From: Caulobacter sp. | Lineage (GTDB): Bacteria; Pseudomonadota; Alphaproteobacteria; Caulobacterales; Caulobacteraceae | Reading direction: 5' to 3' | Assembly (NCBI GenBank): GCA_019636175.1 | Contig: JAHBYC010000009.1 | Span: 20,135 to 84,134 of the forward strand | DNA: 64,000 nucleotides | Part shown: one piece after another, positions 56,398 to 64,000 of the stretch | How the letters are laid out: each line of letters begins with the position of its first letter | Position numbering within the stretch: the stretch's first letter is position 1 | Notes under the pieces: model-generated | Databases searched by the model: none | What the model saw: only the letters and a program-made list of their open reading frames with translations | What the model was told of the DNA's origin: nothing | Program-made: the position numbers and the translations under genes

Positions 56398-57125
56398 CCC
56401 GGCCCGCGCCGCTGCACGAACTGATCCGCGCCCGGCTGGAGCAGGAGATCCTGTCGGGCCAGCGGCCGCCGGGCTCGCGCCTGCCCTTCGAGACCGAGCT
56501 GGCGGCGGAATGGAACTGCGCCCGGATGACCGTCGGCCGGGCCATCAACGCCCTGGTCGAGGCGGGGATGGTGCAGCGCCGCCGCCGCGCCGGCACCTTC
56601 GTCACCCGGCGCAGCGTGCAGGAAACGGTGCTGGATATTCACGCGGTGGCCGACGAGGTGCGCGCCTCTGGCCGAACCTACGGCTATCGCCGGCTGGCCT
56701 GGCGGCAGACCGGCGCGGGGGCGGTCGAGATGGAGCGGCTGGGGGTCTCCGAGGGCGCCCCGACCCTGCTGGTTGTCGGGCAGCATCTGGCCGACGGCGA
56801 AGTTCATGCGGTCGAGGAGCGGCTGATCAATCTGGGCGCCGTGCCGGACGCCGGCAAGCAGCGCTTCGAGGCGGCGCCGCCCGGGGACTGGCTGCTGGCC
56901 CATGTGCCCTGGACCGAGGCCGAACACGAGATCAGCGCCCTGGCGGCGGACGGCGAGACGGCGCGGCGGCTCGGCGTGTCGGCGGGAACGGCCTGCCTCT
57001 GCCTCGAGCGGCGCACCTGGAAGTCCGGAGAATGCGTGACCTGGGCGCGGTTCACCTACCCGGCCGACCGGCAGCGGTTCACGGCAAGACTGCGCCAGCC
57101 GGGCGGGCGACGCGAGCCGGGTTGA
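56394..57125 (+). CDS. hutC: GntR/HutC family repressor of histidine utilisation
   Basis: A 243-residue regulator. The N-terminal winged helix (LHELIRARLEQEILSGQRPPGSRLPFETELAAEWNCARMTVGRAINALVEAGMVQRR) is followed by the UTRA effector domain with PAGDWLL-like and AEHEISALAADGETARRLGVSAGTACLCLERRTWKSGE segments, where urocanate normally binds. Coupled to hutF by a 4-base overlap. It most likely represses hutIHGU and hutFC through the palindrome at 54990. Confidence 0.93.
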   Translation: MTRPAPLHELIRARLEQEILSGQRPPGSRLPFETELAAEWNCARMTVGRAINALVEAGMVQRRRRAGTFVTRRSVQETVLDIHAVADEVRASGRTYGYRRLAWRQTGAGAVEMERLGVSEGAPTLLVVGQHLADGEVHAVEERLINLGAVPDAGKQRFEAAPPGDWLLAHVPWTEAEHEISALAADGETARRLGVSAGTACLCLERRTWKSGECVTWARFTYPADRQRFTARLRQPGGRREPG

Positions 57126-57130
57126 CGGTC

Positions 57131-57155
57131 CCTTCTCCCGGCGAGCGGGAGAAGG
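57131..57155 (+). terminator. Hairpin after hutFC
   Basis: CCTTCTCCCG (57131-57140) and CGGGAGAAGG (57146-57155) form a 10-bp perfect stem with a 5-base loop, 6 bases after the hutC stop. No U-tract follows, so it may be a Rho-independent-like or REP-derived structure. Confidence 0.5.
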
Positions 57156-57241
57156 ACTACAGAAGGCGGAACCTGCAACCCCCGCCCCCGGTTAACGTCC
57201 TGCCGAATGCTGTTCGGCCAGCTCAACAGGACGACTGTTCC

Positions 57242-58564
57242 GTGACCCCTTCCCGCCGCCTGCTGCTCGCCTCAACCCTCATCGTCCCCGCCCTGCTGGC
57301 CCTCACCGCCTGCAACGGGGCCAGCAATCTGCCGACCAGCGCCACCTACGGGCCGAGCCCGACCCTGCCTCCGCCGCACTCAAGCCTGATCCCGACGGTG
57401 AATGCGCGCAAGGCGGTCGGCTGGCCGGATGGCGGCAAGCCGACGCCGGCGGCGGGGCTGAAGGTGGCGGCCTTCGCCGGCGGGCTGGACCATCCGCGCT
57501 GGCTCTACCGCCTGCCCAACGGCGACATCCTGGTGGCCGAGACCAACGCCCCGCCCAAGCCCGAGGACGGCAAGGGCCTGAAAGGCTTCTTCATGAAGCT
57601 GGTGATGGCCAACGCCGGGGCGACGGCGCCGACGGCCAACCGCATCACCCTGCTGCGCGACGCCGATCATGACGGGGTGGCCGAGACCCGGAGCGCCTTC
57701 CTGACCGGCCTCAACTCGCCCTTCGGCATGGCCCTGGTCGGCGATCGTCTGTACGTCGCCAATACCGACGGGGTGGTCAGCTTCCCCTATCGCACCGGCG
57801 AGACAGCGATCACCGCCGCCCCGACCCGCGTCACCGACCTGCCCGCCGGACCGATCAACCACCACTGGACCAAGAACATCGTCGCCAGCCCCGACGGGAC
57901 GGCGCTCTACGCCACGGTCGGCTCCAACAGCAACGTCGGGGAGAACGGCATGGCCGCCGAGGAGGGCCGGGCGGCGATCTGGAAGATCGACCTGGCGACG
58001 GGGTCCAAGCGGCTGTTCGCCACCGGCCTGCGCAACCCCAACGGCATGGACTTCGAGCCGGTCACCGGCATGCTGTGGACCGCCGTCAATGAGCGCGACG
58101 AGATCGGCAACGATCTGGTCCCCGACTACATGACCAGCGTCCGCGATGGCGGCTTCTACGGCTGGCCCTTCAGCTACTTCGGCCAGCACGTGGATCGGCG
58201 GGTCAAACCAGGCGATCCGGCCAAGGTGGCCGGCGCCCTGGTCCCCGACTATGCGCTGGGGGCCCACACCGCCTCGCTGGGCCTGACCTTCTACACCGCA
58301 GACCTCATGCCGCGCTTCAGGGGCGGGGCGTTCATCGGCCAGCACGGCTCGTGGAACCGCAAACCGCCCAGCGGCTACAAGGTGGTGTTCGTGCCCTTCA
58401 GCGGCGGTCGGCCGTCCGGGCCGGCGCAGGATGTGCTGACCGGCTTCCTCGACGCGAACGACCACGCCCAGGGCCGCCCAGTCGGGGTGATTACCGACCA
58501 GGACGGCGCGCTGCTGGTGGCCGATGACGTGGGCAATGTGATCTGGCGCGTGACGCCGCAATAG
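57242..58564 (+). CDS. Sorbosone/PQQ-glucose dehydrogenase-like lipoprotein, copy 1
   Basis: A 440-residue exported protein starting at GTG 57242 (AGGA upstream), whose leader ends LLALTAC, a lipobox. The rest is a beta-propeller of the L-sorbosone/soluble glucose dehydrogenase superfamily: HPRWLYRLPNGDILVAETN, NRITLLRDADHDGVAE, GLRNPNGMDFEP, LWTAVNERDEIGNDLVPDYMT, GGFYGWPFSYFGQ and GQHGSWNRKPPSGYKVVFVPF. The likely cofactor is PQQ, though no biosynthesis genes are present. Gene 2 at 58797 is a close paralogue. Confidence 0.85.
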   Translation: MTPSRRLLLASTLIVPALLALTACNGASNLPTSATYGPSPTLPPPHSSLIPTVNARKAVGWPDGGKPTPAAGLKVAAFAGGLDHPRWLYRLPNGDILVAETNAPPKPEDGKGLKGFFMKLVMANAGATAPTANRITLLRDADHDGVAETRSAFLTGLNSPFGMALVGDRLYVANTDGVVSFPYRTGETAITAAPTRVTDLPAGPINHHWTKNIVASPDGTALYATVGSNSNVGENGMAAEEGRAAIWKIDLATGSKRLFATGLRNPNGMDFEPVTGMLWTAVNERDEIGNDLVPDYMTSVRDGGFYGWPFSYFGQHVDRRVKPGDPAKVAGALVPDYALGAHTASLGLTFYTADLMPRFRGGAFIGQHGSWNRKPPSGYKVVFVPFSGGRPSGPAQDVLTGFLDANDHAQGRPVGVITDQDGALLVADDVGNVIWRVTPQ

Positions 58565-58567
58565 CGC

Positions 58568-58695
58568 CGTCATCCCGGACAGCCCGCAGGGTTGATCCGG
58601 GACCCAGTCGGCCCGCAATGCGAGCCTGACGGTCGGAAGAAACAATGCCTGCGGCTCTGGGTCCGGCTCTCCGCTCCGCTGCGGCCGGGATGACG
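58568..58695. repeat. Two-arm dispersed repeat of a second type
   Basis: It begins CGTCATCCCGG and ends CCGGGATGACG, with internal GGGACCCAG and CTGGGTCC as matching inner inverted arms. It separates the two sorbosone dehydrogenase-like genes. One arm of the same type is at 63920-63964. Confidence 0.75.
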
Positions 58696-58796
58696 GAGAG
58701 CGGGCTGGCCGCATCCCACGCCCATTGGTCGAGGCGGATTCAGGTTGGCGACCTCCTCCGGCCACCCTACCTTCCAGCAAAACGAGGGAGCTCATC

Positions 58797-60116
58797 ATGA
58801 AACGCCTGCTGCTCGTCGGACTGGCGGTCTCGGCCCTGGCGCTGGCCGCCTGCCAGCCGAAGGCCACAAGCGACGTCAACGCCGGCTACGGCCCCGACCC
58901 GCAGATGCCCGCCGCCAAGTCGACGCCCCTGCCCACGGTCAATGCGCGGCAAGCCGTCGGGTGGCCCGCGGGCGCGACGCCGACGCCGGCCCAGGGGCTG
59001 AAGGTGGCGAGGTTCGCCGAAGGCCTGAACCATCCACGCTGGCTCTACACCCTGCCCAACGGCGATGTCCTGGTGGCGGAGAGCAATTCGCCCTTCCGGG
59101 AAGGCAAGGGCATCGAGGGCATGGTCGCCAAGTCGATGATGGAAAAGGCCGGCGCGGGGGTTCCCAGCGCCAACCGCATCACCCTGCTGCGCGACGCCGA
59201 TCATGACGGCGTGGCCGAGCTGAAGACGGTGCTGGTCAGCGGCCTCAACTCGCCGTCGGGGATGGTGCTGGTCGGCGACACCCTGTTCGTGGCCAACACC
59301 GACAGCGTGATGGCCTTCCCCTATGTGGCGGGCCAGACAAAGATCGAGGGGCCCGGCCGCAAGATCGCCGACCTGCCGGCCACCGGCCAGAACCAGCACT
59401 GGGCGCGCAACATCATTGCCAGTCCGGACGGATCAAAACTCTACGTCGCCGTCGGCTCCAGCAACAACATCGCCAATGACGGTCTGGAGGTGGAGAAGGA
59501 ACGGGCCGCGATCCTGGAGATGAACCTGGACGGCACGGGCCGGCGGGTGTTCGCCTCGGGCCTGCGCAACCCCAACGGCATGGCCTTCGAGCCGGTCACC
59601 AGGCTCCTGTGGACCGCCGTCAACGAGCGGGACATGATCGGCCCCGACACCCCGCCCGACTACATGACCGTCGTGCGCGACGGCGGCTTCTATGGCTGGC
59701 CCTGGAGCTACTGGGGCCAGAACGTCGATGACCGGGTTCAGCCGGCCAATCCGGAGATGGTCGGCAAGGCCATCAAGCCCTCCTATGGCCTGGGCGCCCA
59801 CACCGCCTCGCTCGGCATCCACTTCTATGGCGGCAGCCTCCTTCCGGAGGCCTGGCGCGGCGGAATGTTCGTCGCCCAGCACGGCAGCTGGAACCGCGAT
59901 CCGCCCAGCGGCTACCGGGTGATCTATGTGCCGTTCGTGGCCGGCAATCCCTCAGGCATGCCGGTCGAGGTCCTGGGCGGCTTCCTGAACGCCAGGGGCG
60001 AAGCCCAGGGCCGCCCGGTGAGCCTTGTCGAGGACGGCGCCAGCGCCTTGCTGGTGTCGGATGACGTCGGCAATGTGATCTGGCGGGTGACAAGCGCCTC
60101 CATTCCTTCTCCCTGA
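58797..60116 (+). CDS. Sorbosone/PQQ-glucose dehydrogenase-like lipoprotein, copy 2
   Basis: A 439-residue paralogue of the preceding gene, with ATG 58797 after GGGAG and the lipobox ALAAC. All propeller signatures are shared (HPRWLYTLPNGDVLVAESN, NRITLLRDADHDGVAEL, GLRNPNGMAFEP, LWTAVNERDMIGPDTPPDYMT, GGFYGWPWSYWGQ, AQHGSWNRDPPSGYR). The C-terminal end differs: copy 1 stops at VIWRVTPQ, whereas copy 2 runs VIWRVTSASIPSP, where the last codons and the TGA come from the repeat starting at 60106. Confidence 0.87.
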   Translation: MKRLLLVGLAVSALALAACQPKATSDVNAGYGPDPQMPAAKSTPLPTVNARQAVGWPAGATPTPAQGLKVARFAEGLNHPRWLYTLPNGDVLVAESNSPFREGKGIEGMVAKSMMEKAGAGVPSANRITLLRDADHDGVAELKTVLVSGLNSPSGMVLVGDTLFVANTDSVMAFPYVAGQTKIEGPGRKIADLPATGQNQHWARNIIASPDGSKLYVAVGSSNNIANDGLEVEKERAAILEMNLDGTGRRVFASGLRNPNGMAFEPVTRLLWTAVNERDMIGPDTPPDYMTVVRDGGFYGWPWSYWGQNVDDRVQPANPEMVGKAIKPSYGLGAHTASLGIHFYGGSLLPEAWRGGMFVAQHGSWNRDPPSGYRVIYVPFVAGNPSGMPVEVLGGFLNARGEAQGRPVSLVEDGASALLVSDDVGNVIWRVTSASIPSP

Positions 60117-60233
60117 GGGAGAAGGTGGCCCGAAGGGCCGGATGAGGGTTTACGGACGGTGCAGAACCGTCCCGCACCTTAAACCCTCACCCGGTCGGCC
60201 AGGGCCGACCGGCCTCTCCCTCAGGGAGAGGTT
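60106..60233. repeat. Two-arm dispersed repeat, copy 2
   Basis: The left arm 60106-60152 and right arm 60180-60233 match the element at 49585-49749 almost base for base, but the centre between arms is 27 bases here against 64 there. The left arm supplies the stop of the upstream gene. The right arm is repeated again at 60644-60697. Confidence 0.9.
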
Positions 60234-60283
60234 TTGGATGATGAGATATTCACTTTTTGTTCTGTCCGTACCATGCTGCCCGC

Positions 60284-60646
60284 ATGCAACGAACCGACCG
60301 CGCCCGCGCCTTGCGGCAGACTGACAATCTGACCGAAAACAGGCTGTGGACCATGCTTCGCGGACGGCGCCTCGACGGATTGAAGTTTCGGCGGCAGGTT
60401 CCGATCGACCGCTACTTCGCTGATTTCGCCTGCATGGAGGCCCGGCTGGTCATCGAGGCTGACGGCCCGTCCCATCGGCAGTCGAAAGACTACGACTTGG
60501 CGCGGACAGAGGTGCTGGAAAGCCTGGGGTTCCAGGTCCTGCGCGTGACCAATGAACAGGTCTTGGCCGACCCTTCCGGCGTCGCGATGGCCATCAGGGC
60601 GGCGGTGACGGCGGGCCGGTCGGCGGGACGCCCCCGCCGACCGTAA
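60284..60646 (+). CDS. DUF559 (VSR-like endonuclease fold) protein
   Basis: A 120-residue protein. NLTENRLWTMLRGRRLDGLKFRRQVPIDRYFADFACMEARLVIEADGPSH matches the DUF559 core, with the Glu of TEN, the Asp of FADF and the Glu of VIEADG in positions expected for a PD-(D/E)xK/VSR-like nuclease site. YDLARTEVLESLGFQVLRVTNEQV follows. Family members are predicted nucleases of unknown function. The ATG at 60284 is preferred over a TTG at 60257. The stop codon is the first TAA of a right-arm repeat, and another copy of that arm lies 50 bases upstream of the start. Confidence 0.82.
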   Translation: MQRTDRARALRQTDNLTENRLWTMLRGRRLDGLKFRRQVPIDRYFADFACMEARLVIEADGPSHRQSKDYDLARTEVLESLGFQVLRVTNEQVLADPSGVAMAIRAAVTAGRSAGRPRRP

Positions 60647-60697
60647 ACCCTCACCCGGTCGGCCAAAGCCGACCGACCTCTCCCTCAGGGAGAGGTT
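60644..60697. repeat. Right-arm-only copy of the dispersed repeat
   Basis: It starts TAAACCCTCACCCGGTCGGCC and agrees with 60180-60233 at 51 of 54 positions in the same orientation, so the DUF559 gene lies between direct repeats. The next gene on the minus strand (thiolase) ends five bases after it. Confidence 0.9.
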
Positions 60698-60701
60698 ATT
60701 G

Positions 60702-61874
60702 CTACAGCTTCTCGATGATCGTCACGTTGGCCAGACCGCCGCCTTCGCACATGGTCTGGAGGCCGTACTTGCCGCCGCGGTCGTGCAGGGCGTGGACCAG
60801 GGTGGCCATCAGCTTGGCGCCGGAGCCGCCCAGGGGGTGGCCCAGGCTGATGGCGCCGCCGTTGACGTTGAGGCGGTCCGGATCGGCGCCGGTGACCTGA
60901 AGCCAGGCGGTGGGCACCGAGGCGAAGGCCTCGTTGACCTCGAACAGATCGATGTCGTCGATCTTCAGTCCGGTCTTCTCCAGGGCCTTGAGGGTCGCCG
61001 GGATCGGGGCTTCCAGCATGATCACCGGGTCGGCGCCGATGACGGTCATGTGGTGGATGCGGGCCAGGGGCTCGACGCCCAGCTGCTTGAGGCCCTTTTC
61101 ATTGACGATGACCACGCCCGAGGCGCCGTCACAGATCTGGCTGGAGGTGGCGGCGGTCAGGGCGCCGCCTTCCTGCAGCAGCTTGACGCCCTTCATGGCC
61201 TCGAGGCTGGACCCGAAGCGGATACCCTCGTCGACGGTATGCTCTTCCTCGACGCCCTCGGCGGTGGTGATCTTCACCGGCACGATCTCGTTCTTGAACT
61301 TGCCCGCCTTGGTCGCCTCGATGGCCTTGCGGTGGCTGTTGTAGCCGAACTCGTCGAGCAGGTCCTTGGACAGGCCATACTTCTTGGCGATCATCTCGGC
61401 GCCGGCGAACTGGCTGAACTGGATGTCCGGATAGCGCTCCTGGATGTTGGGGCTCATGTAGGTGCCCATGCCGGCCTTCATGGCCAGGATCGAGGGCAGG
61501 CCCATCGGCACCCGGGTCATGCTCTCGACGCCCGAGGCGATGACCACGTCCATGGCGCCCGACATCACCGCCTGGGCGGCAAAGTGGATGGCCTGCTGCG
61601 AGGAGCCGCACTGGCGGTCGACGCTGGTGCCCGGCACGCTTTCCGGCAGCTTGGAGGCAAGAATGGCGTTGCGCGCGACGTTGACCGCCTGCTCGCCGGC
61701 CTGGCCGACGCAGCCCATGATGACGTCGTCGAAGATCGCCGGATCGGCGTCGACGGTCCTGGTCAGGCTGTTGAGCACCTCGGCGGCGAGGTCGGCGGGA
61801 TGCCAGCCGGCGAGACGGCCGCCCTTGCGGCCTCCGGCGGTGCGTTTGGCGGCGACGATGTAGGCTTCGGCCAT
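60702..61874 (-). CDS. Thiolase (acetyl-CoA acyltransferase)
   Basis: A 390-residue thiolase. The nucleophilic Cys is in TSVDRQCGSSQQAIHFAAQ, the His in NVNGGAISLGHPLGGSGAKL and the second Cys in MCEGGGLANVTII. The inserted loop and the sequence EAYIVAAKRTAGGRKGGRLAG suggest a degradative acyl-CoA or steroid-type thiolase more than a biosynthetic acetoacetyl-CoA one. The length is normal. The stop lies beside the repeat at 60644-60697. Confidence 0.88.
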   Translation of the reverse strand: MAEAYIVAAKRTAGGRKGGRLAGWHPADLAAEVLNSLTRTVDADPAIFDDVIMGCVGQAGEQAVNVARNAILASKLPESVPGTSVDRQCGSSQQAIHFAAQAVMSGAMDVVIASGVESMTRVPMGLPSILAMKAGMGTYMSPNIQERYPDIQFSQFAGAEMIAKKYGLSKDLLDEFGYNSHRKAIEATKAGKFKNEIVPVKITTAEGVEEEHTVDEGIRFGSSLEAMKGVKLLQEGGALTAATSSQICDGASGVVIVNEKGLKQLGVEPLARIHHMTVIGADPVIMLEAPIPATLKALEKTGLKIDDIDLFEVNEAFASVPTAWLQVTGADPDRLNVNGGAISLGHPLGGSGAKLMATLVHALHDRGGKYGLQTMCEGGGLANVTIIEKL

Positions 61875-62016
61875 TGGGGCTCTCCCGACAGGTTGTCGTT
61901 TACGTTCACGGTAAGATAGGCGATGGCGCGGGGCCGCAAAAGTATGACCTAACGGCAGGTCTGATGCGACTTTTGTTGGGGGTGGATTGAGTTGAACTCA
62001 AGACCCAGCCCCCGGA

Positions 62017-62388
62017 TCAGTAGCCTGGCCCCCAAGGCTGCGCTTCGAGATGAGCGAAGTCCCCCTTCGCAAGGGCCTCCATCAGCGCCAACTGCCGGGG
62101 CCGGGAAACGCCGGTCATATGCCGAGGCTCGCCTTCCTCGACGTTCTCGAAAGTGACATAGCCGCCGCGGTAGAAGCCGAGCGCCCATTCGCTCTCATGG
62201 ACCAGGGACACCGACGTGTGCTCCTCGTCATCGAGGCGGGTTTCGAGTTCATCCAATAGTGCCGGAAAGCTTGAAAAGGGCGGTCGCTGCTCGCACTCGC
62301 CGTAGCGGTGATAAGCGAAATAGTTGGCTTCCGAAGCCGTCGGTCCGGCTACGGACTTCGGAACGAACAGGGATTTGATCCAGTTCAA
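62017..62388 (-). CDS. Hypothetical protein, 123 residues
   Basis: An acidic soluble protein with no recognised family: FAYHRYGECEQRPPFSSFPALLDELETRLDDEEHTSVSLVHESEWALGFYRGGYVTFENVEEGEPRHM in the main part. No signal peptide or membrane span. The size and the charged, aromatic-rich composition resemble small immunity-type proteins, but there is no toxin nearby and the resemblance is not enough for a call. It ends about 140 bases from the thiolase start region. Confidence 0.55.
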   Translation of the reverse strand: MNWIKSLFVPKSVAGPTASEANYFAYHRYGECEQRPPFSSFPALLDELETRLDDEEHTSVSLVHESEWALGFYRGGYVTFENVEEGEPRHMTGVSRPRQLALMEALAKGDFAHLEAQPWGPGY

Positions 62389-62396
62389 TGCGGCCC

Positions 62397-62915
62397 TCAG
62401 TCCGTATGCACCCGCCGGAACCGGCCGCGCAGGTAGACCAGCGGCTCATGGTCCGGGTCGAACCGCACCTTCAGGATGCGGCCGATGAAGATGCGGTGAT
62501 CGCCGGCGTCGATGACCTGGTGGGTTTCCATCTCGAAGTTGGCCATGCAGCCGGGAATGATCGGCACCCCCTGGTCCCAGGTCTCGCAGGTCAACCCCTC
62601 GAAGCGGTCGACGGCCTTGCGGGTGAAGCGGCGGGCGATGTCTTCCTGGTCCGCGTGCAGCACATTGACGGCAAATTTCCCGGCCTGATCGAGGATCGGC
62701 AGGCTGGAGGCGTTGAGATCGACGCAGACCAGGGCCAGCGGCGGATCGAGGCTGACCGAGGAAAAGGCGTTGACGGTGAAGCCGGCCTGCTTGCCGTCCG
62801 GCCCGCAGGTGGTGACCACGGTGACGCCGGTGGTGAAACAGCCGAAAGCGTCCCGCAGCGCCCGGGCGTCGGCGGTCAGGTCGCCGTCGAGAGTGATGGT
62901 GCGGGACGGGCTCAT
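62397..62915 (-). CDS. Flavin reductase-like/split FMN-binding protein
   Basis: A 172-residue FMN-binding barrel: DAFGCFTTGVTVVTTCGPDGKQAGFTVNAFSSVSLDPPLALVCVD, then FAVNVLHADQEDIARRF and HRIFIGRILKVRF. Members reduce flavins for a partner monooxygenase. The ATG at 62915 gives the usual N-terminus (MSPSRTITLDGD) but its GAGG is only 2 bases away. The ATG at 62975 would overlap the upstream gene by 17 bases. The partner enzyme is not in the window. Confidence 0.82.
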   Translation of the reverse strand: MSPSRTITLDGDLTADARALRDAFGCFTTGVTVVTTCGPDGKQAGFTVNAFSSVSLDPPLALVCVDLNASSLPILDQAGKFAVNVLHADQEDIARRFTRKAVDRFEGLTCETWDQGVPIIPGCMANFEMETHQVIDAGDHRIFIGRILKVRFDPDHEPLVYLRGRFRRVHTD

Positions 62916-62958
62916 CGCCTCTTTGTGGGGCGCTGCGGCGGGCGGCGCAAGGCTTCCC

Positions 62959-63867
62959 TTACGCCGCCTTGCCATAGAATGTCTGGCTGAAGGGCGGGAA
63001 CCAGAAGGTCTTGCCGAGGCCCCGCATCAACCGGTCGAGGGGCATGGCGCGGTCGGGGGCGAACAGCGCCCACTTGATGGCGACGACCGGAATCCACAGC
63101 GCGGTCTGGACCAGCCCGGCGATCATCCAGCGCAGGATGCCGGGGATATCCCGGTGCTCGGCGCAGTGTTCGCTGGGCCCCTGGCCATAGGCGAAGGCGC
63201 GGCGCAGCGCATAGGCCAGCGTCAGGCGCGAGGGGACCGGATCTTCCCAGACAAAGGCGGCGCGGGACCAGCCGAAGCGGGCCCCGGCGGCGGCCATACG
63301 GGCGAACAGCAGGTCGTCCTCGCCGCCGCTGGCGTTGCGTGAGGGGTCGAAGGGCGCGGTCGGATGCGGCAGGGCGGCCCGGCGGATCAGGCTATTGCCA
63401 CAGCCGTACCAGCTATCGAGAACCTGGGTCTGATCCGGGCCATGGCGGGAGAAGAAGTCTTCCAGATAGGCCCGGTGGCGCACCCCCTGCGGCGCGCGGC
63501 CGCGAACCGGACCGAAGACCACATCGACGTCGAGGGCCTGCCGCGCGGCCAGCAGCTCGGCCAGCCAGGACGCGGGCGCCTCCTCGTCATCGTCGAGAAA
63601 GGCGATGATCTCGCCGCAGGCGACGGCCAGGGCGGCGTTGCGGACATTGGCGACGCCGGGGCGCGGCTCATGGACATAGCGGACCGGAAAAGGGGCCTCG
63701 AGCGCCTCGACGAAGGCCCTGGCCGACGGGACGGCGTCATTGTCGGCCACGATCAGTTCCAGCCGCGCCGGATCGACGCCGCTCTGGGCGACCAGGGAAC
63801 GCAGCGCCGTCTCCAGACCGGCGGGGCGCCGCTGGGTTGGGACGATGAGGCTGATGGTCGGCGTCAT
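62959..63867 (-). CDS. Glycosyltransferase family 2
   Basis: A 302-residue GT2 enzyme. It starts TISLIVPTQRRPAGLETALRSLVAQSG, has IVADNDAVPS and the metal-binding FLDDDEEAPASWL, and later GEDDLLFARMAAAGARFGW. A membrane segment is likely at about 255-280 (RWMIAGLVQTALWIPVVAIKWALFA), so it acts at the inner membrane. The donor and acceptor are not known. Confidence 0.85.
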   Translation of the reverse strand: MTPTISLIVPTQRRPAGLETALRSLVAQSGVDPARLELIVADNDAVPSARAFVEALEAPFPVRYVHEPRPGVANVRNAALAVACGEIIAFLDDDEEAPASWLAELLAARQALDVDVVFGPVRGRAPQGVRHRAYLEDFFSRHGPDQTQVLDSWYGCGNSLIRRAALPHPTAPFDPSRNASGGEDDLLFARMAAAGARFGWSRAAFVWEDPVPSRLTLAYALRRAFAYGQGPSEHCAEHRDIPGILRWMIAGLVQTALWIPVVAIKWALFAPDRAMPLDRLMRGLGKTFWFPPFSQTFYGKAA

Positions 63868-63919
63868 GGGCGGGGAGGATAGCCGCCGGGGGTTAAAAAC
63901 CCGCTCCCGCCTTCAATCC

Positions 63920-64000
63920 CGTCATCCCGGCCGCAGCGCAGCGGAGAGCCGGGAGCCAGAGGGGCGTGATCTCGCTGTCGCCGCCGTTCGTGCGGCGGCC
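63920..64000. repeat. End of window with one arm of a dispersed repeat
   Basis: CGTCATCCCGGCCGCAGCGC followed by GGAGAGCCGGGAGCC matches, in inverted orientation, the right arm of the repeat at 58568-58695. The element is cut by the window edge. No gene is visible after the family 2 glycosyltransferase start at 63867. Confidence 0.6.

Noticed and set aside
62017-62388. Immunity protein of a toxin system
   Set aside because: Only size and composition suggest it; there is no neighbouring toxin or secretion marker.

Overview
The window is GC-rich, densely packed chromosomal DNA from an alphaproteobacterium, most likely a member of the Caulobacteraceae (Caulobacter/Phenylobacterium type). The strongest evidence is a circularly permuted, two-piece tmRNA gene at about 19.3 kb. 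Its encoded tag (ANDNFAEEFAVAA after the charged alanine) matches the tag known from Caulobacter crescentus, and an alpha-type SspB adaptor with a ClpX-binding tail lies 2 kb away. Other supporting signs are the ilvBN operon with a leader-peptide attenuator, the xseA-DUF2093-M23 order, and an RTX/FG-GAP secreted protein. Most of the window is housekeeping or metabolic core. I see no prophage, transposase, CRISPR array or complete defence island.

Layout. 0-4.5 kb: end of xseA, a small membrane protein, DUF2093, a LytM/M23 protein with a probable CTG start, a receiver-only response regulator, a lipid A-type acyltransferase and an XRE regulator. 4.6-11.5 kb: an EF-hand protein, an SDR, the Mrp-type ATPase, hflK-hflC, and serB and miaA diverging from overlapping start codons. 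11.5-16.6 kb: a CHASE4-GGDEF-EAL protein, an AT-rich spacer, then the attenuated ilvBN operon. 16.6-22.4 kb: a MocR regulator divergent from GFA and PhzF genes, the ssrA tmRNA, pyk, sspB and a hotdog thioesterase. 22.4-32.4 kb: a secreted C13 caspase-like protease, a membrane-anchored serine hydrolase, a RusA-YbjQ pair, fumC, YccF, a GNAT, an orphan CcdA-like antitoxin, a family 9 glycosyltransferase, ispB and a TrmN6-type methyltransferase. 32.5-41.2 kb: an orphan radical SAM/SPASM-like enzyme, a deoxyribosyltransferase-like protein, ilvC, an RcnB-like RG-rich protein, DUF924, a Crp/Fnr regulator divergent from the FG-GAP/RTX protein, and a palindromic repeat. 41.3-49.5 kb: thyA, RNase T2, folA, SMP-30 with a 54-residue lipoprotein, an Old Yellow Enzyme, a double-HTH/alpha-beta-hydrolase regulator and an SDR. 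49.6-57.2 kb: a complete histidine-utilisation locus (hutUGHI divergent from hutFC around a perfect 18-bp palindrome). 57.2-64 kb: tandem sorbosone-dehydrogenase-like lipoproteins, a DUF559 gene bracketed by direct repeats, a thiolase, a hypothetical protein, a flavin reductase and a family 2 glycosyltransferase.

How it works together. The hut genes encode the five-step route from histidine to glutamate and formate (HutH, HutU, HutI, HutF, HutG), probably under HutC. ilvBN and the separate ilvC supply branched-chain amino acids. ssrA and sspB are two parts of the trans-translation/ClpXP rescue pathway. thyA and folA form the thymidylate-folate pair.

The observations most worth following are: the DUF559 ORF flanked by 54-bp direct repeats that belong to a dispersed REP-like family; a duplicated 3' part of the tmRNA; the unannotated-type ilv leader peptide; the orphan radical SAM enzyme; the double-HTH protein whose hydrolase domain appears to lack its nucleophile; the secreted C13 protease; and the toxin-less CcdA-like gene. 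No single locus is clearly a new system. All functional calls rest on reading motifs by eye, and no database search was possible.
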